Below, one piece after another: positions 21,340-29,250 of a stretch of 32,157 bases of DNA. Within the stretch, counting starts at the first letter, position 1; each line of letters opens with the position of its first letter. A program made the position numbers and the translations under genes. The notes beneath the pieces are model-generated. The model was not told the origin of the DNA, made no database searches, and saw only the letters and a list, made by a program, of their open reading frames with translations. Origin of the DNA: Chloroflexota bacterium (GTDB lineage Bacteria; Chloroflexota; Anaerolineae; DSLN01); assembly GCA_902812335.1 (NCBI GenBank), contig CADDZL010000009.1, positions 1-32,157 on the forward strand. The letters are read 5' to 3'.

Positions 21340-21407
21340 GTCACCCTGAGCGAAGCGAAGGGTCTCGGCCTGATGAGGCTGAGAGGCTTCGCTTTGTTCA
21401 GAATGAC
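21340..21407. repeat. Imperfect inverted repeat between endonuclease V and sir2
   Basis: The left arm begins GTCACCCTGAGCGAAGCGAA. The right arm, read on the other strand, begins GTCATTCTGAACAAAGCGAA. The arms surround a short loop. This is a typical dispersed intergenic repeat and shares its CCTGAGC/CGAAGG core with 17648-17692. The rest of 21218-21473 holds no gene. Confidence 0.65.
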
Positions 21408-21473
21408 CGGATGATGGCCCCTGGCTATGAGATGGCTTCTGGGAGGAGCAAACGGATACTCAGGCCGGTAGCG

Positions 21474-22238
21474 ATGGATGATGAGCCACTCAGCCGGGCC
21501 GCGCAACTGTTGCGGGAAGCGCACTACGTCATCGCCCTGACCGGCGCTGGCATCAGCACGCCCTCCGGCGTACCCGATTTCCGCAGCCCCGGCTCCGGCC
21601 TATGGGAACGGGTCGATCCGATGGAGGTCGCCTCCATTTACAGCTTCCGACGTGAACCGCAGCGCTTCTATGACTGGATCCGCCCCCTGGCCGGGTTGAT
21701 GACCCTGGCGCAGCCCAACCCGGCTCACCGCGCGCTGGCCGACCTGGAAGCGCGTGGCCATCTCATGGCCGTCATCACCCAGAATATTGATGGTCTGCAT
21801 CAGGCAGCGGGATCAAAGCATGTCATCGAGGTGCATGGCAGTCTGCGCCAGGCGACCTGTTTGCAGTGCTACCGGCGCATCCCGGCCCGCCCGGTCATCG
21901 AGCAGTTCATCCGCGATGGCGAGGTGCCGCACTGCCCGGCCTGTGGTGGCGTGCTCAAGCCCGACATCATCCTGTTCGGTGAGCAACTGCCGGTGCAGGC
22001 GTTATACCAGGCACGACAGGAAGCATATCGCTGCGATCTGATGCTCATCGCCGGTTCCTCGCTCGAAGTCGCCCCGGCGGGCGATCTCCCCCTGCTGGCG
22101 CACAGCAACGGCGCACGCCTGATCCTGGTCAACCTGGAGCCGACGCTGCTCGACCCGCTGGCCGACGCCGTCTTCCACGCCGACGTGGCCGACATCTTGC
22201 CTCGGCTGGTGGCACAGGTTGTGGGCCCGCTCGCCTGA
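21474..22238 (+). CDS. Sir2-family NAD-dependent protein deacylase
   Basis: This sirtuin of about 254 residues removes acyl groups from lysines using NAD. It has TGAGISTPSGVPDFRS for NAD binding (23-38), TQNIDGLH (102-109), and catalytic His121 in EVHGS. A Cys4 zinc site is formed by Cys129, Cys132, Cys154 and Cys157. GSSLEVAPAGDLP and LILVNLEPT are the later NAD contacts. I chose ATG 21474 by family length. The ribosome site there is weak, and GGAGGAG about 26 nt upstream is too distant. An in-frame ATG at 21411 would add 21 residues of unlikely sequence. It stands alone between a repeat element and a hairpin. Confidence 0.92.
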   Translation: MDDEPLSRAAQLLREAHYVIALTGAGISTPSGVPDFRSPGSGLWERVDPMEVASIYSFRREPQRFYDWIRPLAGLMTLAQPNPAHRALADLEARGHLMAVITQNIDGLHQAAGSKHVIEVHGSLRQATCLQCYRRIPARPVIEQFIRDGEVPHCPACGGVLKPDIILFGEQLPVQALYQARQEAYRCDLMLIAGSSLEVAPAGDLPLLAHSNGARLILVNLEPTLLDPLADAVFHADVADILPRLVAQVVGPLA

Positions 22239-22274
22239 CCCGCGCCAGGGCGATTTCAAGTTGCGGCATCTGGC

Positions 22275-22784
22275 TTGCTGGCCGTCGCCCTCTACCTGGC
22301 TATCGGCCCGGACAGGCCGGATAGCCAGGTAGAAGCCTACACTGTGCTGTTCACCATTCCTCGACCGGTCCTCTATGAGTTGAATGAGCCTGCCCAGGTT
22401 AACGATGGCGTCCGCTTCGAGGTCGAAGCGCAAGGAGAGGGCGTTTACGTCGTGCGCAAGACGATTGGCGCGAGTGGCCAGGCATGGCTCCGCGACGACC
22501 CGGAGCGCAGGCTGCCCGCCGTTGTGGACGATGGCGATATCCTGCTCCCTGGTGGATATATGGTCCCACTCGGCACCAGTGTCAGTGATAGCAAGGTCTA
22601 TGTGGTGTACAAGGACCTCAACGAGGCTGCCCCAAGCCCTGACCCCTTAGCTGGAAGACGATGCTACGATGGGACAACCAGCGATCCTTTCCAGAAAATT
22701 GCCTCCAACATGGCCGGTGGGGGTATACATCTGGGGGATGTTGCCAGTGGCCATCGGCAACGTAGTCCATGTGATGGACATTAG
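22275..22784 (+). CDS. Hypothetical protein, possibly membrane-anchored
   Basis: This frame of about 169 residues is not recognised. It begins (TTG start) with a short hydrophobic stretch LAVALYLAIG, whose codons lie partly in a strong hairpin (22292-22332). A strand-rich, acidic segment follows (VLFTIPRPVLYELNEPAQVN, then VYVVRKTIGASGQAW). Codon use looks coding up to about residue 125. The tail after LNEAAPSPDP looks less protein-like, which may mean that the original gene ended elsewhere. No good ribosome site is seen. It could be a decayed secreted protein. Confidence 0.45.
   Translation: MLAVALYLAIGPDRPDSQVEAYTVLFTIPRPVLYELNEPAQVNDGVRFEVEAQGEGVYVVRKTIGASGQAWLRDDPERRLPAVVDDGDILLPGGYMVPLGTSVSDSKVYVVYKDLNEAAPSPDPLAGRRCYDGTTSDPFQKIASNMAGGGIHLGDVASGHRQRSPCDGH
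22292..22332 (+). terminator. Strong hairpin downstream of sir2
   Basis: CTACCTGGCTATC-GGCC pairs with GGCCGGATAGCCAGGTAG with one bulged base and a 6-nt loop. It lies 54 nt after the sir2 stop. No T-tract follows, so it may be a repeat element rather than a simple terminator. It overlaps the start of the hypothetical gene. Confidence 0.5.
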
Positions 22785-22832
22785 ATCGTCAACCTGACAC
22801 CGCCCTGACCCACGTCACTTCCTTAGAAGTTA

Positions 22833-22841
22833 TGGTATAAT
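22833..22841 (+). promoter_or_regulatory. Extended -10 promoter of the yebC-ruvCA operon
   Basis: TGGTATAAT is a consensus extended -10 element (TGnTATAAT), 53 nt upstream of the yebC start. No clear -35 hexamer stands at 17 bp, as is common for extended -10 promoters. Confidence 0.6.
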
Positions 22842-22894
22842 GGGGGTTGAGCAGCCAGCAAGCCCCGCTGAGGGCGGCTGCCAGGAGTGGAGGT

Positions 22895-23653
22895 ATGTCC
22901 GGACATAGTAAGTGGTCAACCATCAAGCGCAAGAAGGGTGCCGCCGACGCCAAGCGCGGCCAGCTCTTTACCCGTCTGGGACGCGAGATCGCCATCGCGG
23001 CCCGTGAGGGGGGTGGCGACCCCGAATCCAACTTCAAGCTGCGCCTGGCGGTGGACAAAGCCCGCGCCAATAACATGCCCAAGGAAAACATCGAACGCGC
23101 TATTCTGCGCGGCACCGGCGGGCTTAAAGGCGAGGACCTGGCCGAGGTCTGGTATGAGGGCTATGCTCCACATGGCGTGGCCCTAATGATCCAGGCGCTG
23201 ACCGATAACCGCAACCGCACCATCTCGGAAGTGCGCCGCGCCCTGACCCGCGCCGGCGGCAACATGGCCGAGAGTGGAGCCGTATCCTGGCAATTCCAGC
23301 GCAAGGGCTACCTCAGTGTGCCCAGTGACAACGTGGACCCTGACACTTTGTTCGAGACGGCTGTCGAGGCCGGCGCCGATGATGTCATCATCGGCGATGA
23401 CTCCATCGAGATCTATACCCCGATGGAGAGCTTCCAGGCAGTGCGCCAGAAGCTGCTGGAGGCGGGCATTGAGCCCAGCGAGGCCGACCTGACTATGGTC
23501 CCGACCACCACGATTGAACTCGACCCCAAAGATGCCTTGCAGGTCATGGGGGTCATCGAGGCCATCGAAGAACTCGACGATGTGCAGCAGGTGTTCTCCA
23601 ACCTGAACATCACCGACGAGGCGATGGCCCAGTACGAAGCGGCTGCCGCATAG
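22895..23653 (+). CDS. yebC: YebC/PmpR-family transcriptional/translational regulator
   Basis: The 252-residue protein begins with the hallmark MSGHSKWSTIKRKKGAADAK. It continues with GRDI-like REIAIAAREGG, NFKLRLAVDKARANNMPKEN, YEGYAPHG and DNRNRTISEVR. The acidic C-terminal half ends in a ferredoxin-like domain (DVQQVFSNLNITDE). YebC proteins bind DNA, and some relieve ribosome stalling at proline stretches. AGGAG stands 7 nt before ATG 22895. The earlier in-frame start at 22847 is rejected because it would bury that ribosome site. The gene heads the conserved yebC-ruvC-ruvA operon, with 19 nt to ruvC. Confidence 0.96.
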   Translation: MSGHSKWSTIKRKKGAADAKRGQLFTRLGREIAIAAREGGGDPESNFKLRLAVDKARANNMPKENIERAILRGTGGLKGEDLAEVWYEGYAPHGVALMIQALTDNRNRTISEVRRALTRAGGNMAESGAVSWQFQRKGYLSVPSDNVDPDTLFETAVEAGADDVIIGDDSIEIYTPMESFQAVRQKLLEAGIEPSEADLTMVPTTTIELDPKDALQVMGVIEAIEELDDVQQVFSNLNITDEAMAQYEAAAA

Positions 23654-23672
23654 TCGCCGTCGGATTCATCCG

Positions 23673-24164
23673 ATGGTTTTGGTCCTGGGGATCGATCCCG
23701 GCACAGCCACAACCGGCTACGGTCTGGTCCGCGAGGAGGGCGATACGTTGCAGGCCGTCGCCTTCGGTGTGATCCGCACCGAGGCCGGGGAACCGCTGGC
23801 AGAACGCCTGGGGACGCTCTATGCGCAACTCAGCGAGCTGGTACGCACGTATAACCCCGCCGCCGCGGCCGTCGAGGAACTCTTTTTCAGCCGCAACGTG
23901 CGCACAGCCATGGCCGTCGGCCAGGCGCGGGGCGTCGCCCTCCTGGCCCTGGTGCACGCCCATATCCCGGTGGACGAGTACACCCCGCGTGAGGTCAAGC
24001 AGGCTGTGGCCGGTTATGGCAACGCCAGCAAGGAACAGGTTCAAGAGATGGTGCGGCTATTGCTCAATCTGTCCGACGTCCCCCAACCGGACGATGCCGC
24101 CGACGCCCTGGCGATTGCCATCTGCCACCTGCACTCCATCCGCATGAAAACGCTGTTGGGATAA
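23673..24164 (+). CDS. ruvC: Holliday junction resolvase RuvC
   Basis: This 163-residue endonuclease resolves Holliday junctions together with RuvAB. The RNase H-like active site is complete: Asp8 in LGIDPGTATTGYG, Glu68 or Glu69 in AVEELFFSRN, and Asp141/Asp144 in PDDAADALAIAICH. NVRTAMAVGQARGVAL and YTPREVKQAVAGYGNASKEQV are the family helices. The length is normal. It is followed by ruvA after 4 nt. Confidence 0.96.
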   Translation: MVLVLGIDPGTATTGYGLVREEGDTLQAVAFGVIRTEAGEPLAERLGTLYAQLSELVRTYNPAAAAVEELFFSRNVRTAMAVGQARGVALLALVHAHIPVDEYTPREVKQAVAGYGNASKEQVQEMVRLLLNLSDVPQPDDAADALAIAICHLHSIRMKTLLG

Positions 24165-24168
24165 CGCC

Positions 24169-24759
24169 GTGATCGCCAGCCTCAAGGGCCTCATTCAAGC
24201 TATCGGGCCGGACCATTGGATCATCGAAGTCGGCGGCGTCGGGCTGCGCGTCAATGTCCCGAGCACCCTGGGCGACGAACTGGGAAATCCAGGCGTCGGC
24301 CGGCCGGTGCACCTCTACACCTACCTGCATGTGCGCGAGAACGAGCTGGCGCTCTATGGGTTTGCCAGCGAAGAGGGGCGGGCGCTGTTTGAGATGCTCC
24401 TGGGCGTAAACGGCGTCGGGCCGCGCACGGCGCTCTCCATGGTATCCACCCTCTCACCTGAACTGCTCCACCGCGCCGTCATTCACGACGAGCCGGAGGT
24501 ACTCCAGCGGGTGCCGGGCATTGGGCGGAAGACGGCTGAGCGCATCATCTTTCATCTGAAAGATCGGTTGAAGCGCGCTGCCGTGCCTGCGGCGTTGGGC
24601 ACGATCAGCGACACCGACGCCGACGTGATCGCCGCACTGACCGGGCTGGGCTATAGCCTCATCGAGGCCCAATCCGCACTGCAATCACTGCCCCGCGACC
24701 CGGCTCTGCCCCTCGAAGAGCGCATCCGTCTGGCGTTGGGCTACCTGGCACCACGCTGA
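24169..24759 (+). CDS. ruvA: Holliday junction branch migration protein RuvA
   Basis: This 196-residue protein, starting at GTG, has the RuvA N-terminal OB fold (MIASLKGLIQAIG and YTYLHVRENELALYGF). Tandem helix-hairpin-helix motifs contact junction DNA (LLGVNGVGPRTALSM and RVPGIGRKTAERII). The C-terminal domain III (DVIAALTGLGYSLIEAQSAL) binds RuvB. No ruvB follows. The next gene is convergent, so ruvB must lie elsewhere, which is common. The 3' intergenic space (24760-24798) is short and shows no terminator. Confidence 0.96.
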   Translation: MIASLKGLIQAIGPDHWIIEVGGVGLRVNVPSTLGDELGNPGVGRPVHLYTYLHVRENELALYGFASEEGRALFEMLLGVNGVGPRTALSMVSTLSPELLHRAVIHDEPEVLQRVPGIGRKTAERIIFHLKDRLKRAAVPAALGTISDTDADVIAALTGLGYSLIEAQSALQSLPRDPALPLEERIRLALGYLAPR

Positions 24760-24798
24760 CCGGCTTTAAGAGGATGCTGACAGACACAGATGCCATCA

Positions 24799-26250
24799 TC
24801 AGGGCGTTGCCGTTGGAGTCGGTGTCAGCAGGAGTGGGACGCTGGAGCTGGCGCAGACGTTGAAGTCGCGGCCGATGATCACCCGGTAAGGGATCGGGCT
24901 TCCTGGCGCTGGCTGGCGAATGACCTGCCCAGGAGCCACATGGAATAGCTGGCGCAACCGCTGAAGCCAGGCGTTGTTGCTGCTGAAGTCTATGATGATC
25001 GTCTGAGCATAGTCCCGGCGGTCGGCATCGCTCAGGATGGCGGCAAAGCCCTCCTCGGCCAGCCGGTCGGCAGCCACCAGGGGCCAATCGGCCACCTGCG
25101 TGCCGTTCCACACCTCCACCGGCACTGAGACCCGCTCGACAGGCGGTGCCGGCGTGAAAGCATCGCGCAGGACGGGCTCGATGCGTTCCCAGTTCGGCAG
25201 GAGCACCCATTGGTGATCGGGCGTGGTCCAGACGGTGCCGTCGCTTTCGCTGATCGCCCGGCTCTTGATGCGGCCACTATCCAACCGTGCCCCAATAGCC
25301 GCCAGCCGGATGACATCAGTCAGGCCCAGGTCAGTCTGTACGGCGTCATGCAGGGCATTCCATAATTCGGGGACCTTGGGGATGACGTCAAGCCGCAGCG
25401 CCTGTTGCCAGGCGGCTCGCAAGACCTTCCGTTGCCGTCGGTCGCGGTCGAAGGCCGTGGTGGTGTAACGCGAGCGCACATACCATAGCGCCAGGTCGCC
25501 GTCCATATGGCGTATTCCCGGCTCCAGGGCGAAAGGCGCATAGCCGCCGGGGGCCTGTGGGTCGGCGCGCCAGTCTTCCAGATGACAATCCACCGACACA
25601 TCAATGCCACCGAGGGCATCTACAATGCGTTTGAAGCCATCGAAGTCCGTCCGGATGTAATAGTCTACACGCAGACCCAGGTTGTAGCGCAGCGTTGCTT
25701 TGAGCAGTTCGGCCCCGCCATAAGCGTCCGCCGTGTTGATGCGGCTCATGCCCCTGCCGGGCACGAAAACGAACAGGTCTCGCGGGATACTCAGCAGGCT
25801 CACGGCGGGCACGTCGGGAAAAATGATCGCCAGGATAATGGCGTCAGCCCGGCCGCTATGCTCATCCTCACGCCGGTCACTGCCCAGGAGCAACAGGTTG
25901 ATCGTCCTGACCGATGCTCTGATATCGGGCACCGGCGTGGGAATCGGTATCGTCGGCGTGGGAGTCACCGAACCCTCGAGGCCGGGCGTCCCTGTGATGG
26001 GCACAGCAACAGGCGTAGGCCATACCGCCACGGGCGGGCGACTCGGCAAGGCCGGCCAGGTGGGCAGCGGTGTCCCCGTCGGCGATGGTACAAACTGGGG
26101 CGTCGGCTTATCGCCAGGGTCGGACCAGCTCTGTACCGCCGGGGCTGCGCTCGCCCAGGCCAATGCCAGAACGGCGACCCCCAGAGCAGCCAGAGCCACC
26201 CAGCCGAAGTGTTTCTGGCGCGTACCTTTTCGCCCTCTGTGATCCATCAT
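24799..26250 (-). CDS. LytR-CpsA-Psr (LCP) family protein with LytR_C domain
   Basis: This 483-residue membrane protein has an N-terminal helix (about 16-38) and a Pro/Thr-rich stalk (about 45-110). The LCP domain (about 115-330) has INLLLLGSDRR, a GRADAIILA motif with Arg134 and Asp136, SIPRDLFVFVPG with Arg157/Asp158, and ALWYVRSRYTTTAFDRDRRQR. A LytR_C domain follows (about 375-470: VPVEVWNGTQVADWPLVA). LCP enzymes transfer lipid-linked glycopolymers to the cell wall or another acceptor. In organisms with an unusual envelope, the polymer is uncertain. The start overlaps the LysM gene stop by 4 nt (ATGA). Confidence 0.93.
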   Translation of the reverse strand: MMDHRGRKGTRQKHFGWVALAALGVAVLALAWASAAPAVQSWSDPGDKPTPQFVPSPTGTPLPTWPALPSRPPVAVWPTPVAVPITGTPGLEGSVTPTPTIPIPTPVPDIRASVRTINLLLLGSDRREDEHSGRADAIILAIIFPDVPAVSLLSIPRDLFVFVPGRGMSRINTADAYGGAELLKATLRYNLGLRVDYYIRTDFDGFKRIVDALGGIDVSVDCHLEDWRADPQAPGGYAPFALEPGIRHMDGDLALWYVRSRYTTTAFDRDRRQRKVLRAAWQQALRLDVIPKVPELWNALHDAVQTDLGLTDVIRLAAIGARLDSGRIKSRAISESDGTVWTTPDHQWVLLPNWERIEPVLRDAFTPAPPVERVSVPVEVWNGTQVADWPLVAADRLAEEGFAAILSDADRRDYAQTIIIDFSSNNAWLQRLRQLFHVAPGQVIRQPAPGSPIPYRVIIGRDFNVCASSSVPLLLTPTPTATP

Positions 26251-26789
26251 CGATCCGGCGTCGGCGTCGGTGAGATCACCATCACCGGTGGCACCCAGAA
26301 CAACTGATAGTCAAGGAGAATCGTTGAGCTGCCCATACAGTTGGCCTGCTGAAGCCGTGCAATTGTTGTGCCATAGCGCACCGCCAGCCGGTACAGCGTC
26401 TCGCCCGGCAATAGCCTCACCTGGACCCAATTGGCCGGTGGGCCGCAGGCTCGCGGGGTGCGGGCTGGTGTCGCCGTTGGTGTGGGCGTGACGCTGGCCG
26501 TTGCCGTGGGCGAGGACGTGGGGCCAGGCGTCCGGGTGACACTTGGGCTGGGCATCGCACTCGGCGATGGGGTCGGAGTCGGGGTAGCCGTCGGGGCTCG
26601 GGACGTGGGCGATGCCACGGCGATAACGGCAGCGGTGGCGGTAAGCGAAGGGGCAGGCCTGGGCTGCGGACCGGTTGCCAGCCGGTCCCACGCGGCTAGC
26701 ACCACTGCGGCCAGCACACTGAGGATCACTGCCAGGGCAATCACGGCGCCGGCGAGAACCGTTTGCCACTGGCCGGAGGATCTCATCAC
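26247..26789 (-). CDS. Membrane-anchored LysM-domain protein
   Basis: The 180 residues comprise a signal anchor (about 12-34), a low-complexity Pro/Thr/Ser stalk (about 45-112), and one LysM module (about 120-167: VRLLPGETLYRLAVRYGTT, then IARLQQAN). LysM modules bind N-acetylglucosamine polymers, so this protein probably tethers to peptidoglycan. Its stop overlaps the LCP start, so both envelope genes are co-translated. The Pro/Thr stalk resembles that of the LCP protein. It ends shortly after the LysM module with a PTPTPD tail. Confidence 0.9.
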   Translation of the reverse strand: MMRSSGQWQTVLAGAVIALAVILSVLAAVVLAAWDRLATGPQPRPAPSLTATAAVIAVASPTSRAPTATPTPTPSPSAMPSPSVTRTPGPTSSPTATASVTPTPTATPARTPRACGPPANWVQVRLLPGETLYRLAVRYGTTIARLQQANCMGSSTILLDYQLFWVPPVMVISPTPTPDR

Positions 26790-26813
26790 AGGGCCTCCCG
26801 CTGAACGAGCACC

Positions 26814-29045
26814 CTATAGCGCCAGAGACGAATTGGGAACCTCGGTGGCTTGATGGGAACCATTCAATGGGAGCAAGACGCTGGCCACCCGCGCGCCGGC
26901 CTCATCCTCCAGCCACATGCGCCCGCCATGTTGCTCGACCAGTTCTCGAACGGCAGACAGGTCGTGCTCGACCTCCACTTGGGAGCGGACCCGGATCAGC
27001 AGGCCGATGGACTCACCATCGTTCTGCTCAGCGGCCCGGTGTTCCGGGCGGGCTATCAGCCCAACCTCGCCGTTAGCAGGAGAAGCGGCACAGGCATGGC
27101 TGAGAAGCTGGGCAACGATCTCCGACAACACCTGATGATCGGCCTGAGGCATAGGCAGGCTGTCCGCGATCTCCATCTTGAGTGTCAGGCGCTTCTCACG
27201 CATATCCGGCCCAGCACGGCTGATGGCGGTCTCGATAGCCTCGACGGCGCTGGCAGGCCCGCTCGCCGGCTCTGCCGCTGCACTCGCCGGTGTCACCACC
27301 CGTATCAGATCGTCGAGCAAAGAGGTCAGCCGTGCCACGCTCTCTTCAGTCCGCTCGAGAAAGCGCTTCTGGCGGGGGTCGAGCGACCCCAGGCTCTCAT
27401 TTGCCATCAGGTGGGTATAGCCGGCGATGACGGCGAGCGGCTGGCGCAACTGCTGCGCCATTTGCGCCACCGCCAGCAGGTTGGGGGGGCCGGGTGGCGG
27501 GGCCTCGCCCGCCGGACTCCCTTCGCGCTGGCGATCATATTGCGCCAGCCGTTCGCGCAATTGAGCCAGCTCGACCTCGCGCTGTGCCAGGCGCTCCCGC
27601 AGTTGGGCCAGTTCGCTCTCGGCCTGGGCAGGGGGCAGGGACAGTTGCGTTTCCAGCAGCGTCCCCATTTCCAGCAGAAGCTGGCGGTCACGGTTAGCGC
27701 GTTCATCGAGTTCATGCAGGTGCGTGGCCAGATCGCGCACTTCAGCACGGGCTCGTTCCAGTTCCGCTTCAAGCTGGGCGGTGCGTTCCGCGGCCTCCAA
27801 TGGCACCTGGTGTAGGGCCACCTGAACCTGGCGCGCGGCGTTGAGCGCGACCGCTATCTGCCCGGCCAACGTTTCCACCAGACTACGCTGAGCCGGCGTC
27901 CATTCCTGGGAAGCGCGCGGCGCGCCGACCAACAGAGCACCTGGCGGGGCGTCCTCGACCGTCAGAGGTGTGATCAGGGCCGGGGCCAGGTTGCCCATAT
28001 TGAGAGCCTCCGCCAGCGCGTCCAGCACGGGCGCAAGCGATTCCGCCCCTTCGTTCCCGTCACCGGCCTTGAATATCAGCGTTTCTTTCCGCTCCAGCGC
28101 CTGCCAAAGTGGTGCCAGGCTCTCCCCTTCTTCTCCCTGCCCGAAAGGGACGGTCAGGGGGCCACGGTTGCGCCAGGTGCCGGCCTCAGCCTCATACACT
28201 GCCGCCACGACTTGCGGCGGTTCGCCGGGCAAGATCACGGCACATACACCTGCCCGCAGCACACGCGCCCCGGTTACGGTGGCCTCTTGCAATACCCGTT
28301 CCGGATCAAGCCAGGCACCGATCCGGCCAGCCGCCTCCAATAACTCGACCGCCGCGGGGATCGTAAGTTCTGCCTGAGGCGCAGTGGCGGCTGGTGGTAG
28401 GGGCACGGCGACCGCCCGGCGGATGGCGATGAGAGCCAGCAGGGGCAGCGCAATCAATTGGGCCAGGCGCAAGACCGCGACCGGTTGGGGTGATGCCGGT
28501 GGCGTCAACAGGCGGACCAGATGCGCTGCCAGCAACACCAGGATGAGACCGAGGCCGAGAACCCAGTCGGCCGGCCGGCGCGAGAGCAGCGCCAATACCG
28601 CCCACCCCAGCAAGAGGACCTGCCAGCCAGACCACCAGACGGTCTGGAGGGCAAAGGGCACATCTGGCTTCAGAAGGACCAGGGCCGCCATGCTCGCGCC
28701 GAAGAGCACTACAGCCGATATAAATAGCTGATCACTTACCACCAGTGCCCAGACGATCAAGGCCACCCCAATGGCTTCGACGCTGTTCTCAACGACCGCC
28801 AACACTGTGTTGGCCGCAACCGTCGGGCCGCGCAGGAATACGATGAGCACGGCCAGGGCGTAAACAGCGCGGATGAGAAGCAGACCTCCCGTGGCGAGCA
28901 CCAGGCGACGGCTGGCCGTGCCCCGTCGGGCGGCACTATAGGCCGCCAGGAGCGCAACCAGCAGCGATAGGTTGAGGACCCAGTGGTAGTACAGGCTGCC
29001 TGTTGGATCGGTAAGCGTCAATAGGGAATCGCTGAAGGAAGGCAT
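26814..29045 (-). CDS. Membrane histidine-kinase-like protein with degenerate catalytic core
   Basis: With ATG 29045 this is 743 residues. Six or seven membrane helices occupy about 20-212. A GAF-like domain covers about 225-410 and a Glu/Gln/Leu coiled coil about 412-505, with the repeat LAQLRERLAQ. A HisKA-like domain follows (about 525-590): MAQQLRQPLAVIAGYTHLM, where the phosphoacceptor His is Gln531. The HATPase-like part (about 630-735) has LLSHACAASP in place of the Asn-containing N-box and no DxGxG motif. It keeps the final strand-helix VRELVEQHGGRMWLEDEAG. I infer a pseudokinase or scaffold that senses through its membrane and GAF parts. GGGGTGAGG lies upstream of the start. The longer frame from 29138 would cross the promoter. 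Confidence 0.8.
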   Translation of the reverse strand: MPSFSDSLLTLTDPTGSLYYHWVLNLSLLVALLAAYSAARRGTASRRLVLATGGLLLIRAVYALAVLIVFLRGPTVAANTVLAVVENSVEAIGVALIVWALVVSDQLFISAVVLFGASMAALVLLKPDVPFALQTVWWSGWQVLLLGWAVLALLSRRPADWVLGLGLILVLLAAHLVRLLTPPASPQPVAVLRLAQLIALPLLALIAIRRAVAVPLPPAATAPQAELTIPAAVELLEAAGRIGAWLDPERVLQEATVTGARVLRAGVCAVILPGEPPQVVAAVYEAEAGTWRNRGPLTVPFGQGEEGESLAPLWQALERKETLIFKAGDGNEGAESLAPVLDALAEALNMGNLAPALITPLTVEDAPPGALLVGAPRASQEWTPAQRSLVETLAGQIAVALNAARQVQVALHQVPLEAAERTAQLEAELERARAEVRDLATHLHELDERANRDRQLLLEMGTLLETQLSLPPAQAESELAQLRERLAQREVELAQLRERLAQYDRQREGSPAGEAPPPGPPNLLAVAQMAQQLRQPLAVIAGYTHLMANESLGSLDPRQKRFLERTEESVARLTSLLDDLIRVVTPASAAAEPASGPASAVEAIETAISRAGPDMREKRLTLKMEIADSLPMPQADHQVLSEIVAQLLSHACAASPANGEVGLIARPEHRAAEQNDGESIGLLIRVRSQVEVEHDLSAVRELVEQHGGRMWLEDEAGARVASVLLPLNGSHQATEVPNSSLAL

Positions 29046-29082
29046 CTGATCGAGCCTCACCCCTTGGCCGGCATCAGATGTG

Positions 29083-29110
29083 ATTATATCACGCTTTGGC
29101 CTTGTGGCAA
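29083..29110 (-). promoter_or_regulatory. Promoter of the pseudokinase gene
   Basis: On the minus strand TTGCCA (29105-29110) and a consensus TATAAT (29083-29088) are 16 bp apart, about 37 nt before ATG 29045. The region 29046-29250 between the two divergent genes holds only promoters. Confidence 0.6.
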
Positions 29111-29118
29111 TCGTGCCG

Positions 29119-29148
29119 TTTGCATTTCTACCTACCACGAAGTATACT
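29119..29148 (+). promoter_or_regulatory. Promoter of the subtilisin gene
   Basis: TTTGCA (29119-29124) and TATACT (29143-29148) are 18 bp apart on the plus strand. This would leave a leader of about 95 nt before the subtilisin start, with GGGAGGGAG as ribosome site close to ATG 29251. Confidence 0.5.
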
Positions 29149-29250
29149 GAGCCGCACGCGGGCGATCCCCATCTCCACCTTTCCCTTGGCTTCTTCTCCG
29201 GCGGTGAAGAGGGAAACAGGGCAGAGATATTCTATGGGAGGGAGACTACT

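Noticed and set aside
24760-24798. ruvB downstream of ruvA
   Set aside because: The next gene is convergent (an LCP protein), and no AAA+ helicase sequence is present in the window.
29079-29093. CRP/FNR-like site TGTGATTATATCACG between the divergent genes
   Set aside because: The spacer is 5 bp instead of 6, and the symmetry is explained by the TATAAT of the pseudokinase promoter.
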